Assembly: GCA_965224225.1 (NCBI GenBank)
Contig: CBDCZF010000011.1
Span: 62,001 to 126,000, forward strand
Direction of reading: 5' to 3'
Source of the DNA: CAJQQK01 sp965224225
GTDB lineage: Bacteria > Pseudomonadota > Alphaproteobacteria > Rhizobiales > Hyphomicrobiaceae
DNA length: 64,000 nucleotides
The translations under genes were made by a program, and so were the position numbers. The notes under the pieces were generated by a model, which saw nothing but the letters and a program-made list of their open reading frames with translations, did not search any database and was not told where the DNA came from. How positions within the stretch are numbered: the first letter of the stretch is position 1; every line of letters starts with the position of its first letter. Shown in pieces: positions 1 through 9,452 of this stretch.

Positions 1-2
1 TG

Positions 3-326
3 GCAACCGGCGGCGGTGCCTACATGCGGGCGGACACGCGCGAGGCGATCGGCAGGGCTGGCATCGCGGTCTGGCTCAGGGCGGAGCTGCGCGTGCTGAT
101 GCGCCGCGTCATGCGTCGGCAGGACCGGCCGCTGCTCAAGACGCCGGATCCGGAGGCAACGATGCGTGATCTGATGAAAGAGCGTTATCCGGTCTATGGC
201 CTGGCCGACATCGTCGTCGACAGCCGCGATGCGTCACACGAGGTTGTTGTCGGCGACATCATCCAGGCACTGCTCGAAGGGCCGCTTGCGCCGAAGGGCA
301 GGTCGGGCGAGGAGCATCAGGCATGA
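3..326 (+). CDS. aroK: Shikimate kinase, C-terminal part (5' end outside window)
   Basis: Open frame entering from the left edge. It starts with A-T-G-G-G-A-Y, the glycine-rich strand of shikimate kinases, followed by the R-x-D-R-P-L-L lid region typical of AroK (around base 125). The enzyme phosphorylates shikimate to shikimate 3-phosphate in the aromatic amino acid pathway. The stop codon overlaps the aroB start by 4 bases (ATGA), so the two genes are translationally coupled. The N-terminal P-loop lies outside the window. Identity is firm from the family motifs and from the neighbouring aroB. Confidence 0.9.
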   Translation, partial: ATGGGAYMRADTREAIGRAGIAVWLRAELRVLMRRVMRRQDRPLLKTPDPEATMRDLMKERYPVYGLADIVVDSRDASHEVVVGDIIQALLEGPLAPKGRSGEEHQA

Positions 327-1474
327 ATTCAGCGAATGGCGGAGCCGTTGAGCGCCGGACGGTCCGGGTCGAACTCGGCGAGCGCAGCTACGACGTCTTG
401 ATCGGCCGTGGTCTGCTCGATGAGGCCGCCGATCTGGCGACGGCGCATCTCGGGCCGGCGCGCTGTACCGTTGTAACGGACGAAAACGTCGCCGAGCAGC
501 ATCTGGTTGCCGTCGAGCAATGTCTCAATGCCCGCGGACTGCTGCGCAAATCGATTGTCCTGCCGGCCGGTGAGTCTTCAAAATCCTTCGCCCAGCTCCA
601 ATATCTGTGCGAGGCGCTGCTAGCCGCCGGCACCGAACGGCGTGATGTCGTCATCGCGCTCGGTGGCGGCGTGATCGGTGACCTGGCCGGGTTTGCAGCC
701 GCGATTCTGCGTCGCGGCGTGCGCCTGCTGCAGATCCCGACCAGCCTGCTGGCTCAGGTCGACAGTTCGGTCGGCGGCAAAACCGGTATCAACACGCCGC
801 AAGGCAAGAACCTCGTCGGTGCATTCCACCAACCGAGTCTGGTGCTGGCGGATACCGGCGTGCTGGATACCCTGCCCGACCGTGAGTTGAGGGCCGGTTA
901 TGCCGAGGTCGTCAAATACGGCCTACTCGGCGATCGCGCGTTCTACGGCTGGCTCGAGGACAACGCCGCGAAGATCCGTGATCGCGATGGGGCGGCGCTT
1001 ATCCGCGCTGTTCAGCGCAGTGTCGAGATGAAGGCTGAAATCGTTGCCCGTGACGAAACTGAGACCGGCGACCGGGCGCTACTTAATCTCGGGCATACGT
1101 TCGGGCATGCGCTCGAAGCCTGGACGGGATACAGCGACCGGCTACTGCATGGCGAAGGCGTTGCGATCGGCATCTGTCTGGCCTTCCGATTGTCGGAGGA
1201 GATCGGCGCCTGTCCGCCGCAAACTGCAGCTCGTGTTGCAGCTCACATCAAGGCGGCCGGCCTGCCGACCCGGATTCACGATATTCCAGGCGGCGAACTG
1301 CCGGCAGTCGACGTGCTTGTCGATTTGATGGGCCAGGACAAGAAAGTGCGTGACGGACAACTGACCTTCATTCTCGCCCATGACATCGGCTCTGCCTATA
1401 TCACGCGGGACATCTCGCGCCAGCACGTAAACGAGTTTCTCGTCCGCCTGCTGGCCTCCCCCGATGACGTCTGA
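323..1474 (+). CDS. aroB: 3-dehydroquinate synthase
   Basis: 383 residues, the usual length. AroB converts DAHP to 3-dehydroquinate using NAD and a divalent metal in the cytoplasm. Visible motifs are the NAD-binding G-G-G-V-I-G-D-L-A-G-F segment (about residue 113), the S-L-L-A-Q-V-D-S-S-V-G-G-K-T-G-I-N active-site stretch (about residue 140), and the metal ligand region L-N-L-G-H-T-F-G-H-A-L-E (about residue 255). The ATG overlaps the aroK stop. A plain biosynthetic aroB, not an EboD-type paralogue, judging by its pairing with aroK. Confidence 0.96.
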   Translation: MNSANGGAVERRTVRVELGERSYDVLIGRGLLDEAADLATAHLGPARCTVVTDENVAEQHLVAVEQCLNARGLLRKSIVLPAGESSKSFAQLQYLCEALLAAGTERRDVVIALGGGVIGDLAGFAAAILRRGVRLLQIPTSLLAQVDSSVGGKTGINTPQGKNLVGAFHQPSLVLADTGVLDTLPDRELRAGYAEVVKYGLLGDRAFYGWLEDNAAKIRDRDGAALIRAVQRSVEMKAEIVARDETETGDRALLNLGHTFGHALEAWTGYSDRLLHGEGVAIGICLAFRLSEEIGACPPQTAARVAAHIKAAGLPTRIHDIPGGELPAVDVLVDLMGQDKKVRDGQLTFILAHDIGSAYITRDISRQHVNEFLVRLLASPDDV

Positions 1475-1503
1475 CCTAACAGCCAAATTACCGTTTTGAA
1501 CCA

Positions 1504-2817
1504 ATGACCATCGAAACCGATCTCGCCATCATCATCGTCTCGGTCGCATTGCTGCTCGCGATGTCGGCCTTCTTTTCAGGTTCGGAGACCGCGCTGACAG
1601 CAGTATCTCGGGCGCGCATGCATGCACTCGGCCAATCCGGCAATGCGCACGCTGCGACCGTCAACCGATTGCTCGAGACGCCGGAACGGATCATCGGCAC
1701 CGTGCTGCTCGGCAATAACCTGGTCAACATTCTGGCTTCCGCACTGACGACCAGCCTGATGATCAGCCTCTTCGGCGAGGCCGGGGTGCTCTATGCGACC
1801 GTGATCCTGACGCTGTTCGTCGTGATCTTCTGCGAGGTGCTGCCCAAGACATACGCTATCGCCTTTCCCGATCGCTTTGCTCTGACCATCGCGCCGGCCA
1901 TGCGCGGGCTCATTTGGCTGTTGAGCCCGTTGACCCGGATCGTCGAGGTTATCGTCAGCTCGATCATGCGCCTGACGCCAACGCATGCCGATGATGATGC
2001 CAACATTCTCGCCCACCACGAATTACGCGGTACGATCGAATTGTCCTCGCGGGAGGGCGTCGTCGACAAGGGCGCGGCGAAGCAACTTGGCGGCGTCCTT
2101 GATCTGCGACAGTTGGAACTTGACGATCTTATGCGTCACCGCACGGAAATGGAGACGATCAACGGCGACGATGCGCCCCATAAAATCGTCTCGGACGTGA
2201 TGCGCAGCCAGTACACGCGCCTGCCCGTGTGGCGCGATGCGCCCGACAACATCGTCGGCGTGCTCCATTCGAAGGACCTGCTTGCAGCACTCGGGCGCAA
2301 TGGCTGGAAGGTCGACGAACTCGATGTCGCCGACATCCTGACGGAGCCCTGGTTCGTGCCCGACACGACCAGCGTTTCAGATCAGCTCAACGCCTTCCTG
2401 CAGCGCAAGACCCAGCTCGCCCTGGTGGTCGATGAATACGGCGAGGTGCAGGGCCTGATTACGCTCGAGGACATCCTCGAAGAAATCGTCGGCGAGATCA
2501 TCGACGAGCATGATGTCGGTAGCGATACGATCCGCCGCCAGCTCGACGGCGCGGTCAACGTCGACGGTGGTGTTGCGATCCGCGATCTCAACCGTGAAAT
2601 GGACTGGAGCCTGCCCGATGGCGAGGCCGTGACGATTGCCGGCCTTGTCATCCACGAGGCCCAGACCATCCCAGAAGCCGGCCAGACGTTTACCTTCCAC
2701 GGCTACCGCTTCGAGATCCTGCGGCGCAGCAAGAACCGGATCACGGCAATCCGCGTGCGCCGCCTCGACCCCGACACGGCGCCGGGCCTGTCCGAGGCAG
2801 CCGAACGTGAGGCCTGA
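1504..2817 (+). CDS. CorC/HlyC-family CNNM-CBS membrane protein
   Basis: 437 residues. The first ~190 residues form a CNNM (DUF21) domain with several hydrophobic helices, including the S-A-F-F-S-G-S-E-T-A-L segment near residue 20. A CBS pair follows (about 205-330, with V-D-E-Y-G-E-V-Q-G-L-I-T-L-E-D-I-L in the second repeat), then a C-terminal CorC_HlyC transporter-associated domain (about 345-425). The family is linked to Mg2+/Co2+ efflux; the haemolysin name is historical. It starts 29 bases after aroB, a gene order seen in other alphaproteobacteria, and its 3' end faces the esterase gene on the minus strand. Confidence 0.9.
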   Translation: MTIETDLAIIIVSVALLLAMSAFFSGSETALTAVSRARMHALGQSGNAHAATVNRLLETPERIIGTVLLGNNLVNILASALTTSLMISLFGEAGVLYATVILTLFVVIFCEVLPKTYAIAFPDRFALTIAPAMRGLIWLLSPLTRIVEVIVSSIMRLTPTHADDDANILAHHELRGTIELSSREGVVDKGAAKQLGGVLDLRQLELDDLMRHRTEMETINGDDAPHKIVSDVMRSQYTRLPVWRDAPDNIVGVLHSKDLLAALGRNGWKVDELDVADILTEPWFVPDTTSVSDQLNAFLQRKTQLALVVDEYGEVQGLITLEDILEEIVGEIIDEHDVGSDTIRRQLDGAVNVDGGVAIRDLNREMDWSLPDGEAVTIAGLVIHEAQTIPEAGQTFTFHGYRFEILRRSKNRITAIRVRRLDPDTAPGLSEAAEREA

Positions 2818-2841
2818 AGTAGTTCGTGGCGGAACTCACGA

Positions 2842-3657
2842 TCACAATCGGCCGGCCGCAACCAGCATTTCCCAGGCCTGGCGGATGTGGCTGATGAAGA
2901 ATGAGTGGCCGCCCTTGTAGAGGCAGAAGCCCAGGATATGGCCGTCACTGTTTTCGCGCAGCTCGCAACGCAAGCGGTCATATTGCTTTTTGCTAACGGC
3001 GCCGAACTGGCCGTAGCGCGCGTACATTTCGATCGCCCGGCTGACGACGCCTTGATGGGCTTTCCGGATGCGCCGTCCTTCCAGCGGCACGACCTTGTCG
3101 GCATCGCCGTGGATGTGGACGATGCTTCCCGTTGGTGTTGCGCAGCTCTCGGGCACCGGTCGCCAAAAGGTGCCGGCGATCGGTACGAAGGCTGCGAATT
3201 GGTGGCTGCGGTAGCAGGCAAGATGCCAGACCATCATTCCGCCGGCCGAGAAGCCGGTCATCAGGAGCCGTTTGCGGTCGATCGGAAAGCGCCTGGCTGC
3301 GTCATCGAGGACGCGGTCGAAGTAGGTCAGTTCATCGACGCGTGGGCGTGGCCCGTCGGAAGGGCCGTTTGGCAGCGACCAGCCGGCGAAGGCGGATTTG
3401 GTCGAGATGATCGCGACGTTCAACTGGCGCGCCATCGCTGCCAGGCCCAAGCTTGAAACCGCACTGCGCACATTGCCCCTGTGGCCATGAGCGAAGACGA
3501 TCGCGCCGATCGGTGTCTTGCCGTCGTGGCCGGCTGGCATCCGAATGCGGTAGATGCGCTCACCGATCCGGCAGTCGGTCGTCGGGCTGCAGGCCAATGT
3601 CGACGTCGTCAACGCGCATGCGATGGAAGCTGCAATCAGAATTCTGCGATGCAACAT
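2842..3657 (-). CDS. Secreted esterase / PHB-depolymerase-like alpha/beta hydrolase
   Basis: 271 residues. The start chosen is ATG at 3657, which gives a signal peptide with a C-S lipobox-like end near residue 22; the longer frame upstream only runs through the MFS gene. Motifs are the oxyanion region V-F-A-H-G-H-R-G, the nucleophile elbow G-F-S-A-G-G-M (G-x-S-x-G), the acid in H-I-H-G-D-A-D-K-V-V-P, and a late histidine in K-G-G-H-S-F-F. This pattern fits LpqC/poly(3-hydroxybutyrate) depolymerase-like exported esterases. The substrate cannot be told from sequence. It lies 38 bases downstream of the MFS gene on the same strand. Confidence 0.78.
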   Translation of the reverse strand: MLHRRILIAASIACALTTSTLACSPTTDCRIGERIYRIRMPAGHDGKTPIGAIVFAHGHRGNVRSAVSSLGLAAMARQLNVAIISTKSAFAGWSLPNGPSDGPRPRVDELTYFDRVLDDAARRFPIDRKRLLMTGFSAGGMMVWHLACYRSHQFAAFVPIAGTFWRPVPESCATPTGSIVHIHGDADKVVPLEGRRIRKAHQGVVSRAIEMYARYGQFGAVSKKQYDRLRCELRENSDGHILGFCLYKGGHSFFISHIRQAWEMLVAAGRL

Positions 3658-3695
3658 GCACGGCCTCCCGGAGTACGAACTGCAAACACAACACT

Positions 3696-4940
3696 CTAAT
3701 TCCGGACGGTACCGCGCTGAGTGACATATGGCTTCAGAAGCACTGTGCAACACAGAATTGTCACGGCAAAACCGGTCAGCATGTAGAGCCCCGCCGAAAA
3801 GCTGTGCGTCAGGTCGTAGAGCAGGCCAAGCGACAGCGGACCGGCCATGCCGCCGACTTCCGCGAACGAGAAAAACAGGCCGCTGGCCGTACCGACGCGC
3901 TGTTCGCCAACCTGGGGCAGGTCGATCAGCACCAGCATCGCAATCGTCATCATGGCACTGCGCGATATGCCCTGCAGCAGAAGACCTGCGACCAGGAGCG
4001 GTCCCGGATCGAGCAGCATGATCAGTGTCGAGATGCCTGACATGGTTGCAAGTGCCGCGAGTATCATGAGGCGCCGGCCGGGCTTCGCGAATCTCGGCAC
4101 CGTCAGTGAAGCAAACACCGCAACGATCGTCGGCAGGGCCGCGTAGAAGCCGGCGGTTGCCGCATCCATCCTGCCGGCGCGCAGTATCTCCGGCAGCCAA
4201 TTGTTGAAGCCGTGATTGATCATGAACATGCAAACCGCCATGACCAGCAGGATGCGGACCGGCCGAATAGCCAGCAACGTGCCGACTTCCTGCATGCTCG
4301 GCACCTGGGTTTCGCCGGCGCCGTCCTGCTCCTGGGCGCGGACCGACGGCAGCGCCGAAATGGCCAGCCAGACACCGGCAGAAATCACCGCCAAACATGC
4401 CCAGAGCGCCGTCACCATGCGCCAGTCGTGGCCGAGTGCCGGCATCAGGACCGAGTTGGTCATCGTCAGCGTCGTGACGCCGCCGGCAAACGGACCGGAG
4501 ATGTAAATCCCCATCGCGAGGCCACGTTCCTCGCCGCGAAACCATTGGCTAACGACCTTCGGTGCGCCTGTCGATATGATCGGCCCGCCCAAGCCGAACA
4601 ATCCGACGGCGAGGAACAGCGCCAGATAGTCTTGTGAAACGCTGCGCGCAAATCCCGAGGCCGCGACCATCAAGGCGCCGAGCAGCAGCGCCCGCCTGGG
4701 CCGCAGGCGATCGACGATCATGCCGCAGGGCAGCGCTGCAAAAATGAACACCAGCTGCCAGGCACCAAGCACGCTGCCCATTTGCGTATGGCTGATGCCG
4801 AGGTCGCGGATGATCGGGGCGACCAGCGGTGCAAGCGCACTCGCGGTGAGCCCGAAGCACATGTAGATGAACCACACGCCGGCAAGCACCAGCCAGCGCG
4901 TTGCGCCCCCCGGCGAGCTTGCTTCCGATCCTACTGTCAC
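3696..4940 (-). CDS. MFS transporter, 12 TM
   Basis: 414 residues with about twelve hydrophobic segments and the R-L-R-P-R-R-A-L loop between helices 2 and 3. It resembles CynX/NarK-like or oxalate-formate-antiporter-like MFS carriers that move small organic anions. The start used is GTG at 4940, since no ATG lies upstream of the first helix; the Shine-Dalgarno is weak. It is followed by the esterase gene and preceded by the GST gene, all on minus, so they may be co-transcribed. The substrate is unknown. Confidence 0.8.
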   Translation of the reverse strand: MTVGSEASSPGGATRWLVLAGVWFIYMCFGLTASALAPLVAPIIRDLGISHTQMGSVLGAWQLVFIFAALPCGMIVDRLRPRRALLLGALMVAASGFARSVSQDYLALFLAVGLFGLGGPIISTGAPKVVSQWFRGEERGLAMGIYISGPFAGGVTTLTMTNSVLMPALGHDWRMVTALWACLAVISAGVWLAISALPSVRAQEQDGAGETQVPSMQEVGTLLAIRPVRILLVMAVCMFMINHGFNNWLPEILRAGRMDAATAGFYAALPTIVAVFASLTVPRFAKPGRRLMILAALATMSGISTLIMLLDPGPLLVAGLLLQGISRSAMMTIAMLVLIDLPQVGEQRVGTASGLFFSFAEVGGMAGPLSLGLLYDLTHSFSAGLYMLTGFAVTILCCTVLLKPYVTQRGTVRN

Positions 4941-4961
4941 TGGAACAACCAGCCTTGACGA

Positions 4962-5582
4962 TCAGGTAATCGGCAGCATGACGTGCTTTTGGTAGCCTGG
5001 GCGCTCGGAGAGGCGCTCATACCAGGCCCGCACGTTGGGAATATTGCCATGGTCGACGGGCAAGCCGAACCAGCGGTAGGCAACGCAGCCGGCCGGAATA
5101 TCGGCAACCGTCAGCTGATCGCCCATGATATAGGGCCGGTCGGCGAGGCGCGCTTCGAGCACCTGGATCGCCTTCGAGAACTGCTCGACGCCCTTAGCAA
5201 CGACGGCCATGTCACGATCCGGTTCGGGCGTGCGGATCAGGTTCCAGAAGACCGGCGTGATAGCGGGATGCAGCGCGGTCTGCTGCCAGTCCATCCACAT
5301 TTCGGCCTGGGCTCGGCCGACAATGCCTTCCGGCATCAGCGTGCCCGTCGCATGCTTGGCTGCCAGATAGCGCACGATGACGTTCGATTCCCAGAGCACC
5401 AATCCGTCATCATTGATGGTCGGCACCAGGCCGTTGGGGTTCATCTCGCGATACCACGGTTCGTTGACCTTGCCGAAGGCCATGCCGGCCTCGGTGTGCT
5501 CGATGTCGAGACCGAGTTCTGCGATCGCCCACATCACCTTTTGGACGTTGATCGAATTAGGGCGTCCCCACACTTTCAGCAT
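4962..5582 (-). CDS. Glutathione S-transferase family protein
   Basis: 206 residues. An N-terminal thioredoxin-fold domain (1-80) contains N-G-L-V-P-T-I and the E-S-N-V-I-V-R-Y-L glutathione-binding segment. A helical C-terminal domain follows, with the M-G-D-Q-L-T-V-A-D-I-P motif near residue 155. The G-R-P-N-S-I-N-V-Q-K-V start resembles beta/theta-like GSTs that use Ser or Asn in place of a catalytic Tyr. It conjugates or reduces small electrophiles with glutathione in the cytoplasm. The ATG start has a GAGGA-type ribosome site 8-12 bases upstream. Confidence 0.88.
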   Translation of the reverse strand: MLKVWGRPNSINVQKVMWAIAELGLDIEHTEAGMAFGKVNEPWYREMNPNGLVPTINDDGLVLWESNVIVRYLAAKHATGTLMPEGIVGRAQAEMWMDWQQTALHPAITPVFWNLIRTPEPDRDMAVVAKGVEQFSKAIQVLEARLADRPYIMGDQLTVADIPAGCVAYRWFGLPVDHGNIPNVRAWYERLSERPGYQKHVMLPIT

Positions 5583-5681
5583 TGTCTCGTCCTCATATCT
5601 TGAAGCGCTGTGGCACCAATTGAGCCTGGATCAGTTGCGGACTAACCTAGCCCGTCAAAGCGCGAATGTCAGTGAAGCGGT

Positions 5682-6200
5682 ATGTTGGTATCGCCCATGA
5701 AATTCGATCTTCATCATCTGGCCGATGACGGCCGGATCCCGAACAATCCGCACCTGCCGCTGATCGTCTATCACGACGTGTTCAGTAGCGGCGACGGCCC
5801 GGACGTCGCAATCGAGCGCTTCCGGGCGAACGGCTGGGGAGGGCACTGGATCAACGGCATCTATGAGTTCCATCACTACCATGCGCGTGCACATGAAGTG
5901 CTCGCCAACGTCGGCGCGCCGGTCGAGGTTCAGTTCGGCGGGCGCAACGGCCCTGTGGTCGAATTTTCCCGCGGTGCGGTTGTCGTCATTCCGGCCGGTG
6001 TCGGCCATTGCCGGCGCTCACGCGGGACCGGCCTAGTGATCGTCGGGGCCTACCCTAACGGCCAGGAAGACTGGGACCTGAAACGCGAAACTCCGGACGA
6101 ATATGCCAAGGCGCTTGCCGAAATCCCGGACGTACCGCTGCCCGAGGCCGACCCGGTCAGCGGGCCCGCCGGTGTCCTGATCGATGCCTGGGGCCGCTGA
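5682..6200 (+). CDS. Cupin-domain protein
   Basis: 172 residues with one cupin barrel. The first cupin motif is the Y-E-F-H-H-Y-H-A-R-A-H-E stretch (about residues 60-73) and the second the V-V-V-I-P-A-G-V-G-H segment (about 98-108). The end reads like small uncharacterised cupins that bind a single metal. An alternative start at 5697 (M-K-F-D-L) would trim five residues; neither has a strong ribosome site. It is transcribed towards the TPR gene on the other strand. The substrate is unknown; a storage-like or dioxygenase role would be a guess. Confidence 0.75.
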   Translation: MLVSPMKFDLHHLADDGRIPNNPHLPLIVYHDVFSSGDGPDVAIERFRANGWGGHWINGIYEFHHYHARAHEVLANVGAPVEVQFGGRNGPVVEFSRGAVVVIPAGVGHCRRSRGTGLVIVGAYPNGQEDWDLKRETPDEYAKALAEIPDVPLPEADPVSGPAGVLIDAWGR

Positions 6201-6210
6201 TCAGTCGACC

Positions 6211-7485
6211 TCAAAGGCCGGCAAGCGGATGGGCGTTGACCTTGGCCGGGCGGCGCATCAGAAGCAGGCGGCGCGCCTCTTCCATGCGGTCCTGGCGAAG
6301 CAGGGCACTTGCATACATGAACTCAAGCAGATCGCGCTGTGCCCGGCTGCCGCCGAGGCGCTCGTGTTCGGACATCATCGGTGTCAACAGCGCAACCGCC
6401 TCCGACCAAGACTGACGAGCGAAGGCGCGGAATGCTTCGGCGACTTTGGCAACGAGATCGCCGGCCGGTCCGGTGGCGTCACGAATGACCTTCTCGAGCG
6501 CCTCACCCTCGCCCGCCATCGCATGGGCGAGGGCTGCATGCATGTCGGCGAATGCGATGCCGGGGTTGGGGAAGATCTTCTGCGCAAAGGCGCTCACTTC
6601 ACGCCATAGATCGGCTTGCGGCTTCTCACCTGCAAGTTCCGACCGCATCAGGAAGGAGGCCGAGTCAGTCAGCACGTTGATCGGCGGACCCCAGGCGTGG
6701 CCCGGACGAACGTCATCGCGAACAATCTGCCAGGCGCGCGCGCTGTCGCCGTGCTCGAGTGCCCAGAGTGCGACATGCCAACTGATATGGCAGTGCAACG
6801 GTGCCCGCTTCTCGTAGTCTTTGCGCCACTCACTGATATAACGATAACCGGCATCCGTCTCACCGTTCTCATAGTAGATGTGAGCGCGGATATGGGCGCC
6901 ATGGGCGTTGCGTGGATTGCCGGCAAGCGATTGCTCGATCTTGGCGATCGATGGCGCGATCTGGCCGGCCTCGACCTGGGCGAAGGCGTGCACGCAGGTG
7001 AACCACCAGTCGTCGCCGTAGTGCGGCGCCAGGTGGTTCATGAAGGCCAGTTGCTCTGCCTCACGTCCCGCCTGTCCGGAAAATCCGATCAGGCCGAACA
7101 CGCCGGTGCACGGCTGCACGATCAAAGCGTCGCGCGGATGATTTTCGAGATGGGCGAGGATCGCCTGATAGGCAGCGGCACCATTGCCGGCGATCAGCGG
7201 CGCCATTGCGGCGATGTGGCTTTGCTCGCGCTCGCTGGCGTTCGGGGCCAATTCCTCGGCCTTTGCTATTGCCTCGCGCGCCTCGGGCATGCGCGCGGAG
7301 ATCTGGGCGGCGCGGGCAATGCCGGCATGGGCTAGTGCGAAACCATCGTCGGCCTCGGCAGCTCGCCGGAAAGCCTCCTCGGCATCGGGACCCGCCGAGA
7401 TTAACCGGTCGACACCATCGATATAAGCATCACGTGCCGCTTGGGAGCTGGTTGACAGGGAATTGTCGTAGCGGTCTTTCAGCAT
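6211..7485 (-). CDS. TTC38-like tetratricopeptide repeat protein
   Basis: 424 residues, mostly alpha-helical TPR-type repeats. The layout follows the TTC38 family known from animals and bacteria: S-T-S-S-Q-A-A-R-D-A-Y near the N-terminus, a central W-H-V-A-L-W-A-L-E-H-G helix pair (about residue 240) and the C-terminal G-G-S-R-A-Q-R-D-L-L-E signature (about residue 385). No signal peptide is seen, so it is probably cytoplasmic. Molecular function is not established for the family. ATG at 7485 has GAGGA about 10 bases upstream. Confidence 0.8.
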   Translation of the reverse strand: MLKDRYDNSLSTSSQAARDAYIDGVDRLISAGPDAEEAFRRAAEADDGFALAHAGIARAAQISARMPEAREAIAKAEELAPNASEREQSHIAAMAPLIAGNGAAAYQAILAHLENHPRDALIVQPCTGVFGLIGFSGQAGREAEQLAFMNHLAPHYGDDWWFTCVHAFAQVEAGQIAPSIAKIEQSLAGNPRNAHGAHIRAHIYYENGETDAGYRYISEWRKDYEKRAPLHCHISWHVALWALEHGDSARAWQIVRDDVRPGHAWGPPINVLTDSASFLMRSELAGEKPQADLWREVSAFAQKIFPNPGIAFADMHAALAHAMAGEGEALEKVIRDATGPAGDLVAKVAEAFRAFARQSWSEAVALLTPMMSEHERLGGSRAQRDLLEFMYASALLRQDRMEEARRLLLMRRPAKVNAHPLAGL

Positions 7486-7574
7486 GGCGTATGGTCCTCG
7501 TCTCCAATGCCGGCATGATCGCCGATGATGGCATGATCGTCACGCTGTGCTGCGCAAATTCCTGTTATCGATCG

Positions 7575-8453
7575 CTAACGGAATGAAAACGGGATGGTGA
7601 ATTTCAGCTGGCGCGTCTCGGCGCCGGCCGGCGGACGGGGAAACGGTGCCGCCCGGCGTACAGCTGCAAGTGCTGCCCGATCAAGCGCGGCATTGCCGCT
7701 CGTCCGTGCCAGTCGGGCGTACCGCAATCCTCCGCCAGCCGTCACCGCGAACGAGACGACGGCCCGGCCGCGACCGGACGCCGACGGTCGCTGACGCAGA
7801 ATTCGGGCGCGGACACGCGCACCGTAACTCGCGATCTGGCCGGGGCTTGCAACGCTGCGGCCGCCGCGACCGCCACGCGACGACCCGGCAGCGCCCTGCC
7901 GCGATGATCCCGGTGGCAGGGCGGCCGACTTGCGCTTGTGGTGCTCACTCCGCTTCTGCTTGCGCCGCCTCGGTTGAACAGAAGGGGGCGCTGTGGTTTG
8001 CGGTTTATTGGCCCTCACAACTGGTTCGATGACCGGCGGAGCGATGGCAGCTATTGCCTCGGGCTTGGCAGCGCGTGAAACGGCCGACGCATTGGCTACA
8101 GGCGGTGCAGGTACGGCGACAACCGGGGATGCTTCCTGCAGTGTCCGCGGTTCCACGTCCCGAGATGTCGGCGCCTGCAGGGCCTGCGCCGGCTCGAGCG
8201 CAGACAATCGGTCGGGCTGAGCCGTTTGCTGCAGCGCCGCTGTCAGCGTGCTCACCGGCTCGGCCTCGGTTGCGGCCACGGCGGGCACACCGCCGATTAC
8301 GCTTGCGAGGCTGGCAGCGATGGCAACCGGCGGGCCTGCTGGCAGCTCCGGCGAGCCAGGACGCGGCGTCTCGAAGTGCAGTGCAGCCGCGGCATGAATG
8401 GCCAGCGAGACCGCGAAGGCAGCGATCCAGACTGATTTTGAAATCCGGGCCAT
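7575..8453 (-). CDS. TonB-family energy transducer
   Basis: 292 residues from ATG at 8453. A single N-terminal membrane anchor (about residues 8-26) is followed by a long proline/alanine-rich periplasmic linker with a basic K/R-rich patch, then a TonB C-terminal domain of about 85 residues (Y-G-A-R-V-R-A-R-I-L to the final F-S-F-R) containing the S-x-G-N-A-A-L-D-R-A-A-L pattern. It couples the proton-motive force to outer-membrane receptors. No exbB, exbD or receptor gene lies nearby in this window. The longer upstream frame (to 8483) is less likely. Confidence 0.85.
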   Translation of the reverse strand: MARISKSVWIAAFAVSLAIHAAAALHFETPRPGSPELPAGPPVAIAASLASVIGGVPAVAATEAEPVSTLTAALQQTAQPDRLSALEPAQALQAPTSRDVEPRTLQEASPVVAVPAPPVANASAVSRAAKPEAIAAIAPPVIEPVVRANKPQTTAPPSVQPRRRKQKRSEHHKRKSAALPPGSSRQGAAGSSRGGRGGRSVASPGQIASYGARVRARILRQRPSASGRGRAVVSFAVTAGGGLRYARLARTSGNAALDRAALAAVRRAAPFPRPPAGAETRQLKFTIPFSFR

Positions 8454-8492
8454 CCTCACTGTCTCTTGTGACGTAACGAACAAGTCGCAAAG

Positions 8493-9398
8493 TCATTCAG
8501 CCGCATAAACACTCCTGGCGCCGGCTGACTGCTGCGTCTTGAAGATCGAACCGGCATCCGGTGCCGGCGGGATCGGGATGCGCACCGGCACAGCCTCGCA
8601 ACGCGGCTCCAGCGTCATCGAGCCCGTGATCACGGAATCCTGCAACTGCTCCCAGAGCCCGCGCTGCGGGTTGCCATCGTATTTCATGTAGCCGGCATTG
8701 CCGACCAGCGGCCAGGCATCGGCGGCGCGGCATTCATAGAATAGGATCAGACGATCGCGGTCCGAGTTGTTCGGGCTCGAACCGTGCAGCGCGCGCACAT
8801 GGTGCACCGTCATGTCGCCGGCCTTGCCGGTCAAGGTCACGGCCTTGCCGTAATCGAACTCCGGGTCATCGGGATCGACGGCGCCGCAGAATACGCCCTC
8901 CTTGTTGGCATGCGAAAGGGTCGGCCCCTTGTGCGAGCCGGGGATCACCTGCAGCGGACCGTTGGCGAGGTCAACGTCCTCGAGCATCAGGCCGAAAGCG
9001 AGCATGTCGTCGTTGCTGTGCGGATAGAAGGCCCAGTCCTGATGCCACTCGACCGCCTGGCCGCCGCCCGGTGCCTTGGTGTTGAGCTTCGAGGACTGGA
9101 TCATGGTGTCGGGACCAAGCAGGTCGACCAACACCTCGGTCATGGCTGAGTCCTTGAGCACGTCCCAATAGATCGAATCCTGCTTGTGCGGCTGCTTGAT
9201 GCGGGTCAGGCGCGGATTATCGGGACTGTGCCCCTGATCGAGGTCGAATCGATGATCGCTGACGCTCACCTGCCGCGACTGGTCGATCAGCGCGTAGGTG
9301 GTCTGGCGCATGGCGTCGAGCTGCTCGGGCGTAATCGCATTCTCGACGAGGAGGTAGCCGTTCTCGTGATAGAACTCGATGTCGGATCGGGACAGCAT
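8493..9398 (-). CDS. Phytanoyl-CoA dioxygenase (PhyH) family protein
   Basis: 301 residues, an Fe(II)/2-oxoglutarate oxygenase fold. Iron ligands are H119 and D121 (W-H-Q-D-W) and H205 (A-L-H-G-S), with R214 or R216 placed to bind 2-oxoglutarate. PhyH-family enzymes hydroxylate varied small molecules, so the substrate is open. ATG at 9398 was chosen because AAGAGAG lies about 9 bases upstream; an earlier in-frame start at 9425 lacks this. It follows the E1 beta/alpha genes on the same strand and may belong to their transcription unit. Confidence 0.87.
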   Translation of the reverse strand: MLSRSDIEFYHENGYLLVENAITPEQLDAMRQTTYALIDQSRQVSVSDHRFDLDQGHSPDNPRLTRIKQPHKQDSIYWDVLKDSAMTEVLVDLLGPDTMIQSSKLNTKAPGGGQAVEWHQDWAFYPHSNDDMLAFGLMLEDVDLANGPLQVIPGSHKGPTLSHANKEGVFCGAVDPDDPEFDYGKAVTLTGKAGDMTVHHVRALHGSSPNNSDRDRLILFYECRAADAWPLVGNAGYMKYDGNPQRGLWEQLQDSVITGSMTLEPRCEAVPVRIPIPPAPDAGSIFKTQQSAGARSVYAAE

Positions 9399-9452
9399 CT
9401 GTGATCTCTCTTTTACTTGAACCAATGGAGGGGAGGCAGGGGGAGGCAGTGC

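Noticed and set aside
323..1474. AroB as the EboD member of the ebo cluster
   Set aside because: It is 46 kb away and coupled to aroK, so it is the biosynthetic enzyme.
2842..4545. 567-residue open frame on minus
   Set aside because: Only its last 271 codons, from ATG 3657, encode the esterase; the rest is another frame of the MFS gene.
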